From assembly GCF_040939455.1 (NCBI RefSeq), contig NC_134108.1:17761501-17825500 (forward strand): a stretch of 64,000 nt of DNA. Reading direction: 5' to 3'. This document shows positions 11,270 to 22,934 of the stretch, piece by piece. Numbering within the stretch: position 1 is the first letter of the stretch; every line of letters starts with the position of its first letter. The position numbers and the translations under genes are program-made. The notes under the pieces are model-generated. The model saw only the letters and a list, made by a program, of their open reading frames with translations. It searched no databases and was not told the DNA's origin. Source of the DNA: Microcebus murinus. Its lineage: Eukaryota; Chordata; Mammalia; Primates; Cheirogaleidae.

Positions 11270-13650
11270 AATGCATGGACAAGTAGAGAGGTAATTACAG
11301 TGTGATAAAATAAGCACTGTTGTGGGGGAAATAAAGTGTTCTGAGAGCTATAGGAGGGGGTCTCAAGTCCACACTTGAAAGATCAGGGAAGACTTCCTTG
11401 AGGAAGAGATAGCTACACAGAAATTTTAATTCCAGATAAGTAAGTGTAATTCAATCAGAGGAGAAGAGGGTACAGTGGGAGAGAACAAAAGAGCATGTGG
11501 GAAGGCACAGAGGAGTGGAAAGCATAGTCATCTCAGGTCTCGAGGAACTAGAAGACATTCTGGAAGGCTGGAGTAGGCAAGTACAAGATGAGGAGTGACA
11601 GGGATGAGCCTGAAACACGTGGGAGCAAGTACTGTAGTGCAAGGTGTAGACTCAGAACTAAATTCTAGCAGGCCTGGGGAGCCCCGGTGAAGTTTTATGC
11701 CAATGAGAGATGGACAAATTCATATATTTGAAATGTGATGTTAATGTGGAGGACAGCAAGAAGGCAAGGAGACCAAGACGAGATGTCCAGCTGGATTGCT
11801 GCAGTAATATGAGGGAGAGAGGTCGGCTTGAACTAGGAAGTCGTATTCACTATAGAAAAAGCCAGACAAATATGAGATATATTTAGAAGATAGAATGAGT
11901 AACACTTCACAGGAGAGATTGTATGTGTGGGGGAAAGGAGAGAGAGCTTAGGATGAGACACTATTAGGATGAGATTCTGGTTTTGACAGTGGAGTTCATG
12001 GCTTTATCTACCCATTAAAATGCCTTTGGCTGTCAGTAGAAGGAAATCCTAAGTCAGTATGTAAACCAGTGGTTCTCAAAGTGTGTTCCTTAGCTGAGCA
12101 GCACCAGTGTCACCTGGGAGCAGGTGAGAGGTGCAGATTCTTGGGTTCTACTTTAGCACTAGTGGATCAAAACCGCTAGGAGTAGCATTGAGCTAGTTCT
12201 ATTTTAGAAGCATTTTTGGTAAGCCTGATGCTTGCTAAGTTTGAGAGTCACTGATTTGAGCCATCATTCAAAAGAAGAGCAGCCTGAGGAATGGGATTCT
12301 AGTTTCACTTTTCCAATGTTCTTTGGAAACTATTTTTCATCATATCACGTGCTCTTTCTTAGGTAAGATCTGGCTAAAAAACACAAGATGTTCACAGCAG
12401 TTTCAAGTGTCAATCCAAGCCTAAAAACACTAAGGGGAACAAATGGGAAGATTCTTCCTGCATCTTTCATTAAGAGTAGGGACCTTTTTCCAGAAGCACC
12501 CTAGCAGACTTCTGCTAATGCCTCATTCACCAGAATTGTATCATATGCCCATGAAAACCCACTTATTGGCAAAGGAAATGATTCTAAATTTATTGGTTTA
12601 AAGTACTTTCAACCAAACAGAACACATCAGGACAAAAGCTCAGGGAGAACTGTTCTCAGAGAGAACAGGAGGGTAGAAATCTGAAAAAAAAAAAAAATTT
12701 TTTTTTTTGAAGGCAAAAGGTCAAGCATAGATTTTGGGTAGGCATCCACCTATGTCTGCCATGGGGGCTGGTCATGGGGATGTAGAACACATGAGGAGTA
12801 GCAGAAATTACAGGAATAATAATGAGCTGCATTTCAGACCCCATCAGACATACAAATGAATATATTCAGGAGGCAGTTGGTTATGGAGTTGTGAAGCTCT
12901 GGAGAAAATCAGAAAATTGTTAGCTGAAGACTATTCAGGAATCACAAATTTAGAGACAGCAATTGTAGCCAAGGGAGTGGATGAACTCACCTGTGAAGTG
13001 TATATAGACAGTGAAAAGAGGAAAGTCACTAGGAGATCTGGGAGGAAAGTCAACATCTGAGGGAAGGAATATGAAATGGGTCTGAGAGGGAGGCTCAGAA
13101 ACATGGCCCAGAAAACCAGAAGAAAAAGTGCATATGCAGTATTGAGGAAACCAAGAAAGAGTATTTTATAAGGCAAGAGTGGTCCACTATTTCAGATGCT
13201 AGGAGATTTTCAGTAAGATCAGGGCTAGAAAGTGTGACTTGTTCAGTGGAATAGTTATATGCCACCCATACTGCAGTAACTGGATAATGAGGAATGGAGA
13301 CATCCCAACAGACAGCCCTCTACTGACAAATCACTGAAGACATAATGAGGTTTTAAAAATGAGAAATGAGACAGGGGGAAGTCTCAAAATTATATTTAGA
13401 TAGGACAAAACCAGTGTAAAGTTGAAAAACTTGTTTCGATCAGTTAAGAAGACTTTATGGTTGCAAAATCATTTGAATGAGTAGAGAGAAGAGTTGAGGC
13501 CTTTGTTGCTCCAGCCAAGAGCTAGAGTGAAATGGAATGAGGAGAGACTTTCTCCATGGCTGGAAGGAGAAAAGAGAAGAGAAGAGGGTGATACAGAAAT
13601 TTAAGGACTCTAGGAGCATAGTGTTAAAACATATAAAACTAACAGAAGTC
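11270..13650 (+). repeat. Long ancient mammalian repeat, family unresolved
   Basis: The stretch contains a recognisable series of blocks: 'agggaagacttccttgagga', 'ggaaggcacagaggagtgga', 'agatgtccagctggattgct' with 'gcagtaatatgagggagaga', and later 'gaaaaccagaagaaaaagtg'. I know this series from a widespread mammalian interspersed repeat but cannot name it. Related pieces occur at 30160-30620, 57560-57860 and, inverted, near 61080-61260. A hAT MITE interrupts it at 12067-12253. The middle part is too diverged to be sure it is continuous. Confidence 0.45.
12067..12253. mobile_element. hAT-Charlie-type MITE
   Basis: It begins 'cagtggttctcaaagtgtg' and ends 'aagtttgagagtcactg', giving imperfect inverted ends typical of non-autonomous hAT-Charlie elements in mammals. 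It is about 187 bp. No convincing 8-base duplication remains. Confidence 0.75.
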
Positions 13651-13659
13651 AATAAAGTG

Positions 13660-14600
13660 CTTGAGTAGAAATTATTGTAATTGCAATTGGAAGTCAGAGA
13701 TATTAAGGATTAACCCACTATCTTAATAGACAAATGCTTGGGGGGACATTAGATTTTGAAAGCCATGTGGTACAGTTTAGAGGGCAATGGTAGTCCTCCA
13801 CGTATAATCTTGAGACTAGATTTTACTCTGATAACTTCCTAGGAAGGGCTGGGCTGAGTATATACTTCTAAATTGCCCTCTATAATAATGCACAATCATT
13901 AACTAAGTGTCTTTGTTGTCTGTGCCCCCAAAGGTACCAAATTAAAGTAGCCTTTTAAGTACTGAATGATCCAACTGAAAGAACACTTTGTCCATGTCAT
14001 TTTATGACATTCTTTATCATTTGATTTAGAATCCTGTTTCTCCCAGAATAGTTCTATTTATCTAATCTAAGTCATCAATTACTGTGAGGATAAATGTGAA
14101 AAATAAGATTTTGAAGAAACCCTCCTATTTTCATCAGAGAAGACTGAATTTAAAAGTAAAACTACTTGATAGATGAAAGAAAAATGCAAGGATCACAGTA
14201 TAATAATTAGCAAATCACCTTTGTTTTCACACTTGCATTTCCTGAGTTTGTTTTTGTCTTGGTATAGCATGCCATCAAATTTAAATGCTTCTGTGTTTTT
14301 CCGTTATGAATTCACTTTCTGTGTAGTAGAGAATTGTTTTTTTTGTAGTGTCAGCAAATAAAAGTACAGTCACAGAAATATGTTTCTTCTTATATTCTTC
14401 CATCATCAATCATCCTCGATGAGAATATAAGTACAAAGTGAGATTAATATTCTTATGTGGCCTACTTCTAATGAAAAGTCTTTGTTTTCATTTTGATACA
14501 TTAATTTTACAAGTAGAATTTACTATTAATTTATTAGCTGTATCTTATAACTTGTCCTAATTTTCACAGTTGTGATTTGTTCTTCTAGATCTTGGAACTA
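13660..14600. other. Unassigned intergenic sequence
   Basis: AT-rich, no recognised gene or repeat. Confidence 0.5.
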
Positions 14601-14601
14601 T

Positions 14602-15238
14602 TGTTAGGTAGATAGCAAGGGATTCCAGGTCTCCTAGGGAAAAAAGTGGGTGCTGTTGCCTTGGTGCAATTGCCCTACCTGGGAAGAAGGACAAGGGTGG
14701 CCCCCAGGCCCCATCTTGGTCCTGCTCCACCCTAATCCTTTCCTGAGCTACTGCCATACCTGGGGGAAGAGAGAACAACCTATGAATCTGCCAATCAGAA
14801 CCTGGCATGTCAGCTGCAAAAGAATGCAGAGGACTCTCTAGCCCATGAGCTAAGCAGCATAGGTACCATAGAGTCTGGAAATTGACCTAGAACAACCCTT
14901 GTGCATAGTAATGCAACTCCCAACTGTCCAAAGTGGTTCTGTGGTGACATCTGAGCCACTAGGGAGGTCCCAATCCCAGCACTATAAAACAAGATGCAAA
15001 CCATAAACAACTCCTTTTGTGCCCTTCCTTTTGCTCTCTCTTTGCTCCAACAATGGGTCTAGTCATCATCTGTGGATGTGTACCATACTCTTTAAACCTA
15101 TATCATACTCTTACTCTATAATCCTATCTTTCTCTCCTTAATAAACCTCATTTTTGAGCTTGCCTTACTTTGGCATTTCTGGTCATTCTTTGGTCATAAG
15201 GCACACCAAGTACCAACATTTCAAACTGAAACCTGACA
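14602..15238 (+). mobile_element. Solo LTR of a class I (gammaretrovirus-like) ERV
   Basis: A 637 bp block begins TGTTAGGTAGATAG and ends CCTGACA. It is flanked by ctat (14598-14601) and ctac (15239-15242), a 4-base duplication with one change, as class I ERVs make. Promoter signals are in the expected order: CCAAT at 14791, TATAAA at 14983-14988, then a polyadenylation signal AATAAA at 15140-15145. No viral gene sequence adjoins it, so it is a solo LTR left by recombination between two LTRs. I cannot assign a named family. Confidence 0.7.
14983..14988 (+). promoter_or_regulatory. TATA box of the solo LTR
   Basis: TATAAA lies about 190 bases downstream of a CCAAT box and 152 bases upstream of AATAAA, the U3-R arrangement of a retroviral LTR. 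Current activity is unknown. Confidence 0.55.
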
Positions 15239-15242
15239 CTAC

Positions 15243-16465
15243 CATTGAATGGTGTTTCTCTCAAATAGTCACCCACGTACATTTCTGCTCATATTTAATT
15301 GTTCTTCATATTTACAGAAGATTTTCCTGTGACATTACCTGCAGTCATGTTCCATAGTTGAAATGTCAGAATGACTGAGTTGCTTTAGTATTTTTTCCCC
15401 TCTATTAGTATGCAAGATTGAGTTCTCATAAAATTAGTGTCAATACTGGCTAACTGATCATATTTTATTAGTTCAATGTTGGTAAGGTTAATTTACCACT
15501 GATAGTGATGTGTAGTAAAAATGTCATCCAAAAATGTACCCCTCCATAAAAGCACCACCACCACCACCACAACCTGGCAAAATAGTCTGAATAAAGTTTT
15601 CAGAACTCCGGAAATTAGCCAAAGCCTTGTGGCAACCCAGAAAGCATTTATTTAAGAAAAACTGCTGAATGTTGGTAAGAACAGCAAGATTTGTGGTGTT
15701 TTAACTGAACCTTAGTCTCATCTCCCATTCCCCCCAGCTCAGCAATAGTCTTGGCCGGTGGGGGCAGGGGGAGAAAGAAGGAAAGAAAGAGCTTGCATTC
15801 CCAGTATCAGAGGGAGCAGACCAGAGACAGAGCTCTTTCAAAGCTTCATTCCCAAAGAATCAACATTATTTGATTCATCTGATGATTCCCCTGGAAGAGC
15901 TAACTGGAAAGGCTTGTTGGGTCTGACTCAAACTTGCTCATTGCTAAAAGTACCTCCCTAGAGAAGTCATTTATTAAAAAACATTTACAGGCAAGTGTTT
16001 TGACATCATAATACCAGAGGTGATGGTCAACAGTAGGGGCAAACAATAAACTAATCAAAAGGCTTAAAAGAAAAAAAACCGAGGAATGAAGTATGTATAG
16101 GAGCTTGACATATTGAGAAGCTCTGACATATTCCTGGGAATCTAGATGATCATGCACATGTTTAAGGCTATTTAAGGCATACTCAGGAAGAGTCTGAGAA
16201 GGCCCTGAGCTCTTAGATCCGGCTTAACTTGAAGCTCTGCACAAGCAGAAAGTAGAAGCTAAGGCAGACTTGTGAACCGAATGTAGGAAGCGTGTCTCAA
16301 CATGCACAGAAAGGTCCCTCAATAAAGACAGGGAGATTTATTGATTTTAGGCATTTATGAAATTTTAGCCTACACTTTAGCTGATCACTAAGCTAACTGA
16401 GTAGAAATTTCACTGGTCACACATGACAAAGAATAAAGACTTTACAAAATAATACAGAAACATCA
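15243..16465. other. Unassigned intergenic sequence with a (CAC)n run
   Basis: A short (CAC)n microsatellite lies at about 15553-15572. No gene or clear mobile element seen otherwise. Confidence 0.5.
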
Positions 16466-16469
16466 CTAA

Positions 16470-17087
16470 GCAAAAAACAGTAATAACTGGTGAATTCTAA
16501 AAAACATTTAAAGAATTATTAACACAAATCCTTCACAAACTTTGCCAACGCTGCCCCTCACAAAAAAAAGAACAAGGGAAAAAACCTCCCAACTCATTCT
16601 GAGACTATTCTTCCTCTAATACCAAAACCAAATGCATCACAGGAAAGCAAATAGGCCAATATATTTTATAAATATAGACAAAACATATATATATAAATAT
16701 AGACACCAAATCCTCAACAAAATACTATCAAGATGAGTACAAGAAATATAAAAACAAATGTACACCCCAACCAAATGGGATTTTTATCCCAGAAATCCAA
16801 AAATATCTTAGCATATGAAAATCAATATAATATGTTATATTAAAAGAATAAAGAAAACAACAAAACCACGATTAGCTATCTAAATAGAAAAAAATTAAAA
16901 TAAAACAAAATAAATATTTGACAATATCTGATACCATTTCAGGAGAAAACACTCAAGAAACTAGGAATTAAAGAGAACTTCCTCAACCTAATTAAACACA
17001 TCTACAAAAAGCATACAACTAATACCATAATCAAGGTAAATTACTAAATTCTTTTTCTTCAACACCAAGAACAAGACAAGAATGCAC
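16470..17087 (+). mobile_element. Old L1 ORF2 fragment (L1M-type)
   Basis: Diverged plus-strand L1 ORF2 reverse-transcriptase sequence: 'aacatttaaagaattattaa' near 16505, 'aatcctcaacaaaatactat' near 16712, 'aaatgggatttttatcccag' near 16775, and 'actcaagaaactaggaatta' near 16950. It contains many stops. The MLT2-like LTR at 17088 cuts it, and about 15 bases of L1-like sequence resume at 17541. Confidence 0.8.
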
Positions 17088-17540
17088 TGTGGTGGTTAAT
17101 TTTATGTGTCAACCTGACTGTGCCTCAGGGCACCCAGACATTTGGTTAAACATTATTCAGGATGTGTCTCTGAGGGTGTTTCTAGCTGAGATTGACTGGG
17201 TAAAGCAGATATCCCTTCCTGGTGTGGAGGGGCCCCAACCAATCAGTAGGAAACCTGAATAGAGCAGAAGATGGTGTAAGGCAGAATTCGCTTTCTCTGA
17301 CTATTTTTGGCTGGGACATCGGTCTTCTCTTGCACATGGACAGGAACTTACACCATTAGCTTTCTTGGTTCTCAGGCCTTTGTACTAGGACTGGAACTCT
17401 ACCACCAGCTTTCCTGGGTCTCCAGCTTGCAGACAGCAGATGGTGGGACTTCTCAGCCTCCATAGTCATAAGAAGCTCTTCCTTTCACCTTCCCTGCTCC
17501 CCTGTTCGTTCCATTTCTTTAGAGAATTCTGACTGATACA
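17088..17540 (+). mobile_element. ERV-L solo LTR, MLT2-like
   Basis: It begins TGTGGTGGTTAATTTTATGT and ends CTGACTGATACA. It contains the 'acatcggtcttctc' and repeated 'ggttctcaggcctt'/'gggtctccagcttgcaga' blocks of MLT2 LTRs. Flanks tgcac (17083-17087) and agcac (17541-17545) are a 5-base duplication with one change, as ERV-L makes. Length is 453 bp. It was inserted into the older L1 piece to its left. Confidence 0.85.
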
Positions 17541-17545
17541 AGCAC

Positions 17546-17826
17546 CTTTCACCCTTCTGCATGCCTCACATTTGCTCTTATCCCATTAGCTAAGACAAGG
17601 CACACAGTCAAGGCCAGTGTCATCATAGGAATGGACTTTCTGATGGTGCAGGGAGACATATTTAGCCAGCCATTTTGCACACAATTTACCATATTTGGCA
17701 AATTTCTCCTTATCTTTTCCATATGGTAAATCCTGCAGTTTCTGAACAACTCTCCATGGATGGTAGTAGTCTATCACATTGGTTGTTTCTGTGAAAGCTA
17801 CCAGAGTAACCTGAGTTCATCTTCTA
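17546..17826 (-). repeat. Degenerate unidentified sequence with a minus-strand open frame
   Basis: Between the LTR and the mariner lies about 280 bases with a minus-strand frame of roughly 75 codons (17801-17586, including YYHPWRVVQKLQDLPYGKDK) that has a stop just upstream. The part near 17545-17600 has the character of an old interspersed repeat. I do not recognise the peptide and there is no sign of an exon or of splice sites in frame with it. Confidence 0.3.
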
Positions 17827-19099
17827 TTAGGTTATTAAATATGAAATGTCCAACTTTAGATCAAAAGTGTAGTATTTTGTACTTCTAACAAGAAGCAGTA
17901 CAATGAATCAAAGTCTGTGCCTAAACTATCGATGCAGTTTTGCTACCTTGATGGTAGCTTGTTTATGCCAGCAGTGAAGAAGCCTGGAGAGTGGTGATGA
18001 AACCACAAAAGTGTTTTCCGCAGCTTGTTGAGAATTGAATATTTTTCCTTGCACGAGGTGGTCCAAAGCCTGGAAGAAGTGGTAGTCAGTTGGTGCAAGG
18101 TCTGGTGAATACTTTGGATAACAGAGAGTTTCCAAGTCCATCTTCTGTAGTTTGAGCAGCATTGTCTTTTTGCGACATGTGGTCTTGCAAGAGGATCGGC
18201 CTGTCTCTGTTGACCAATCTTGGCTACTTCATTGCAAGCATCCTCATCATTTCATCCAATTGGTTGCAATAGACATCTGCTGTAATCGATTGACCAGGTT
18301 TCATGAAGCCATAGTGGATAATACCAGCACTGGACCACTGAACAGACACCATTAACCTTTTTTTTAATGAATATTCAGTTTTCGACTATGCTTCAGCACA
18401 TCATCTTTATCCAACCATTATGCCAAACACCTGTGATTATCAAAAAGAATCCATTTTTCATCACATGTACCAATATGGTGTCGAAATGGTTCATATTTAT
18501 GTTGTGACAGCAAAGAAAGGCGAGCTTCAAGACGATTTCTCTTCTGATGCTCATTTAATTTATGCAGTACCCATCTATCAAGCTTCTTTACCTTTCCCAT
18601 TTGTTTCAAATGGTTCAACACTATTGGGATGGTAACGTCAAACCTTGCTGCTAATTCATGCATAGGTTGAGATGGATTCACTTCCACTACAGCGTTCAGC
18701 TCATTATTATCCACACTGGTCTCAGGTCACCCATATGGCTCATTTTCAAATTAAAATCACCAGAATGGAACTTCTCAAACCATCGATGTACTGTGCATTC
18801 ATTAGCCACATTCTTCCCCAACACTTTGATGACATTTTGAGCTGTCTGTGCTGCATTAGTTCCATGACGGAAATCATATTCAAAAATAACAAAGTTTTGA
18901 CTTATTCATGGTTTCACAAAAATTGCTCTAAAGAAAAATTTGAAAGATAATCACAAGCTAAAACATGCATTTGGAAGAATGAGGATGTACCTTCACAATA
19001 AAAAATCAAAAAACAAGAAGTGTCAAAGTGAAATGTCAGAGATATCAACTGTCAAACTTAGTACTTTAGGAAATCAGACATTTATACTTAATAACCTAA
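17827..19099 (-). mobile_element. mariner DNA transposon, terminally complete, inactive
   Basis: A 1273 bp element has imperfect terminal inverted repeats: left TTAGGTTATTAAATATGAAA from 17827, and right reverse-complement TTAGGTTATTAAGTATAAAT ending at 19099. A TA target duplication lies at 17825-17826 and 19100-19101. This length and TA target are those of a full mariner. The transposase between the ends is degenerate and on the minus strand. A second, truncated copy of the same family lies at 20090-20295. Confidence 0.93.
17926..18912 (-). pseudogene. mariner transposase, frameshifted
   Basis: The transposase would bind the terminal repeats and cut and paste the element through a DD34D catalytic domain. 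Read from about 18912 downwards, one sees an N-terminal helix-turn-helix region (VANECTVHRWFEKFHSGDF, about 18810-18755), a second helix-turn-helix (NPSQPMHELAARFDVTIP), the linker (VKKLDRWVLHKLNEHQKR), the first catalytic Asp in TCDEKW near 18450, a middle block (GIIHYGFMKPGQSITADVY, about 18335-18280), the second Asp in ILLQD near 18190, and the third in YSPDLAPTDYHFF near 18085. At least three frame breaks and an internal stop (after MRMLAMK) are present. Several residues normally following the second Asp are missing, shortening the Asp-Asp spacing. It cannot encode active enzyme. Confidence 0.9.
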
Positions 19100-19364
19100 T
19101 ATATTCCTTAACTCATTTTGAAGCATGGTTTCCCAAAACATATTAAACACTAGATGACTTATAAATCTTTTTTTCTGGGGTAATTAGAATTGGGGGAAGA
19201 TGTGCTTAATTATGAAGTGTGTCTGACAATGATCTGAGTTACCAAGATGATAAATATGGATGTTTCTAACACCTAGATTGCTTACAGGTTTCGGATTTAC
19301 AAATTCTATTAGGTACCACAACGACACATGTAGTTCCATAACAACCATAGCAATAGCGGCAGCA

Positions 19365-19560
19365 GCAGCAATAGCTAACATCATTCTAATTATTGCTGTG
19401 TTTCAAGTATGAGTCTAAGTGATTTAAGTGAATGAATTAATTAAATCCACATAAAACTCTATGATATTGGTCCCACTATTTTCCATTTTGAGTTTAGGAA
19501 ATGATGGAGGCACAAGGATGTTATGCCAGAACAGTGAAGGGGAAAGGCCTTAGTAGCTTT
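19365..19560 (-). mobile_element. MIR SINE relic
   Basis: Antisense MIR-like order 'atagctaacatcattctaat', 'ctaagtgatttaagtgaatg' and 'ttgagtttaggaaatgatgg'. Strongly diverged. Just upstream (19345-19375) is a short GCA/GCG-rich run. Confidence 0.55.
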
Positions 19561-19564
19561 TTTC

Positions 19565-19940
19565 TTAAAGATGTGGTAAAATAATCTTTTTTGCTTAGTA
19601 GTCTGTGCAAAATCACCCCATGGGTTCTGGTGTAGAGTGAAATACATACCCATTGAATGATACCCCAGATGCCTGTACCATCCTTGGACTCAGTGAGTAC
19701 CCTTTTCTCACCTACTGTCCCCTTGCACTTATAGCTTCCTTTTGCAATATTTTTCTTTCTGGAAAATGGACCTACCTGTTCTTAAATTCAGAAGGCAAAG
19801 GTACATACATTTTGAGAAAAAATATACTGTTCAGGCTATGCAGCTACAAGAAACCTCCACTAGGTCAAAGCTGTCAGCAAGATGGGACACTCTCCATGAT
19901 CACACAAAAGAAGGGCCACTGTCTCAAAATAATGTCAGGA
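19565..19940. other. Unassigned intergenic sequence
   Basis: Nothing recognised. Open frames of about 80-100 codons at 19653-19993 overlap in two frames and match nothing I know. Confidence 0.45.
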
Positions 19941-19944
19941 CTAG

Positions 19945-20089
19945 TAGAATCTTTTCTTTAATTTTAGCATATTATGGGGGTTCAAATGTTTAGGTTACAT
20001 ATATTGCCTTTGCCCCACTCGAGTCAGACCTTCAAGTCAGACCTTCCCCCAGATGGTGTGCACTGCACCCATCCCCACCATTCCAATTT
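19945..20089 (-). mobile_element. L1 3' UTR fragment joined to a mariner fragment
   Basis: Minus-strand L1 3' end ('attttagcatattatggggg' then 'ggttacatatattgcctttg') with its T-rich (poly-A side) edge at about 19945. An internal 11-base direct duplication, gtcagaccttc, lies at about 20023-20046. At about 20086-20090 the L1 text stops and mariner sequence in the same orientation begins. Confidence 0.8.
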
Positions 20090-20295
20090 GTTTCAAATGG
20101 TTAAACATTGTTGGAATAGTAATGTCAAACTTTGCTGCCCATTCACACATAGGTTGAGATGGATTCGCTTCCACTACAGCTTTCAGCTCATTATTAATCC
20201 ACATTGGTCTCAGGTCATCCACATGGCTCATTTTCAAAATTAAAATCACCAGGATGGAACTTCTTAAACCATCAATGTACTGTGCATCATTGTCC
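20090..20295 (-). mobile_element. Truncated mariner copy (transposase N-terminal part)
   Basis: About 205 bases align with 18604-18810 of the complete mariner at roughly 85-90% identity by eye, same strand. It covers the second helix-turn-helix (NPSQPMCEWAAKFDITIPTM) and the region before it. Small indels differ between the copies, so this one is not a recent duplicate of the other. It has no terminal repeats. The right boundary, near 'ctgtgcatcatt', is approximate. Confidence 0.85.
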
Positions 20296-20299
20296 TATG

Positions 20300-22715
20300 T
20301 ACAATGTTTCTTGTATCTTTTTCAGTAAATGTCTCTATTTTTTCCTAGTGCATGACTGGATACTTTCCGGACAGCCTCCTATATCTTAAATTTAGGTATA
20401 TTTATGAGAAACAATTATATATACAATATCTAGCATATTTCCCTTTCTTAAAGAGGCCTTCAAAATTCACTACCTGTTTAAGAATCTCTTCTTAAGCTAC
20501 AAACTGACCAAAGTTAAAGTCCTTTCACCCGATCTTAAGGTAGTGTCCTTGCTTCTATTCAGTAACAGTCATTCGTAGTAGATTGGACTCTTATCTTTGA
20601 CTACTTCACCGAATTTTTAGTAGTCTAAAATTTTGTAAATGCACCAAGGAGTAGGGAGGTGATTGATTTTTTTCAAGAGCCAGGATATTTATGAGTAAAA
20701 TGAAAGTAACTAGGATTTGCACAGGGGAATAAAAGGTGAGTAAGAAAAGTAGCAAGGGGTCATTTGGGGGGAAAGAATTAATAGAGCATTATTCACTGCT
20801 GTATCTTAGAAGCGCTTGTTATTCCTGCTGTTCCTCCAAGCCCAACGCCTCTGGCCTATCATCCATCGTACCACCTTACGGCCAATGAATGAGCTCACTG
20901 CAGTCCAGGACAGTCTGCAGACTTCTTCTAGTGATGAAGCAGAGACTCTCAGGCTCTATAAAAATAACAGCTCTTTTTCTATTAACTTATTGCATGTGAT
21001 ATAATTCTTTAAAAAAAGGAAGACCCAGTTAACTTAGCATTCCTCCACAGTGGGGAAGTTTTTTTTCTGTATACATCTGTGTTAGCTTGGGGCTTAGGGG
21101 AAAGATTCTACTCCAGTATCAGTTTTATTTTTTATTTTCCCCCTTTTTGGACAGGCTTGCACATTTCTATAACCACTTGTTCATTCCTAACACACATTGC
21201 TGAACAATAGCATGACTTAAAAAACAGCAGAATAATGAATCTTCAGAAGAATAATAATTTTGAATGTTTAAATGGAAAGACACTGATGATTTTGTGGATT
21301 CTCAGGAGTCAAGTGGTTAGCATCCGTATTAGAATCAAATCTGCAACACGCAGAGGGAATAAGTAGAGAATTGCTTCATCTACCAAACAAACAGCTATCT
21401 GAAGGGTGAAATCTAGCAGATATATATTTTGACTATAGTATTTAAACCTGGAAATAAAGGAGTTCAATTAAAACCATGAAGGCTTACCTGGGTGAACTGA
21501 CTACAGTTAATTTGACTAGAAACTGAACAAAACACTACAATTAATAATGTTACTTTGACCTAACTTTGCAAGAAACATTTTTTGGAGATTGATTCTGAGC
21601 CTCTATTTTGAATCCTGCGCTCGGTAGGCCCATCTAGAATGAACACAGGATAGGATTGGGACCGGGGATGGTGCTGGTAGAGGAAAGAAGGATTCCAGAG
21701 TAGCCTGGTACTATGAACTTCCACAGGAAAAAGTCCTTTAAAGGGCCTGCATTTAGGCAGCAGATTTTGATCATTTGGTATGTAAGGGTTACTTTTAGGA
21801 TAGGTCTGGTATGGCCATGAAAATTAAGGTGGATTGCTTGGTTAGCCCTAGGGAAGACACAGTTCTAAAGATGGAATGCAAAATAATCTGGCCTCCCTTG
21901 GGCACTCAGAATAGAGATAACCAGGGTTAAGTCAGTTTTAGAGGGACTCTGGGGAATAGAATAAGATGCCTTAGGCCAGACATGATGTGGACTCTTTGGA
22001 TTGGTTATGGGATCAAGCCAGCTTCCAGAATTGGAGGTGAAGCAAGGTATATATAAAGGTATAAACTATGTTGTCTTCTATACCATGGTGTCTCCTTATT
22101 CCATGGCAATCTAGCATCTTGCATATGTATGATCTTGCTTTTACATCTAGTTTCAAAAAGACCTAGCAGCTTAGCAGTATGTTATCCCAATTTATTAAGT
22201 CCACATGTCATTTGATAAAACCTGTAATAGCAGTTGTTGCAAGTACTATGGTTGAAAGAGTTTGAGTACCACAAAATATTTATCTTCCTTCTTTAAGTGA
22301 CTTTTATTCCTATAAAAAGGCAACTCAACCAACCCCTCCCCCCAAAACCAACCATAGATCCCAAACTTTCAGATACGTAAAGGTTTTGTGAGACTTGTGA
22401 ACTGTCAAATATGTTAAAGAGCTATAAGGTACATACATGGGGTCCACCTGCTTCTTCCCTCGCTCTGTAGGGATTTTGGGAGGAATTGCAAGTCAGAGTT
22501 TCAATCTAGACACAAGGCTAGAGCTCTTTGCCAGTCACCAGGGAAGCCTTTTCTTATCAGTGAAAAAAGCAGGAGCACCAAGCAGATCACCATGTTACTA
22601 CCTCACTTTATACTTTACTAAGAAGAGAAAAGGGGATACTTAACACTGAATAGAATAACGGCCCATATCATCTGCACATAGGTTAAAACCAGCTCAGGGT
22701 CATATGGACACCGAG
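20300..22715. other. Unassigned intergenic sequence
   Basis: About 2.4 kb without a recognised gene or clear repeat. Short A/T runs only. Confidence 0.5.
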
Positions 22716-22719
22716 GCAT

Positions 22720-22930
22720 TTGGTATTGTGGGAAGACCACTGAACTTGGGAAAAGGTAAGTTGGCTTTGAACCCTATCTCTGTTACTTAATGGCCTTGAG
22801 CTCTTGAGAAGTGGTGAAATTTCTCAGTCTCTCTCCTTTCATCTGTCCCATTGAAGCAAGGGCCATGTCGCTATGTGTTTTAAGACATTGTGAAAAGGCA
22901 TAAAATTCTAAGTTATATTATACTCATATT
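22720..22930 (+). mobile_element. MIR SINE relic
   Basis: MIR-like order: 'gaagaccactgaacttggga', 'ctctgttacttaatggcctt', 'tttctcagtctctctccttt'. Diverged, ends approximate. Confidence 0.6.
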
Positions 22931-22934
22931 AGAT

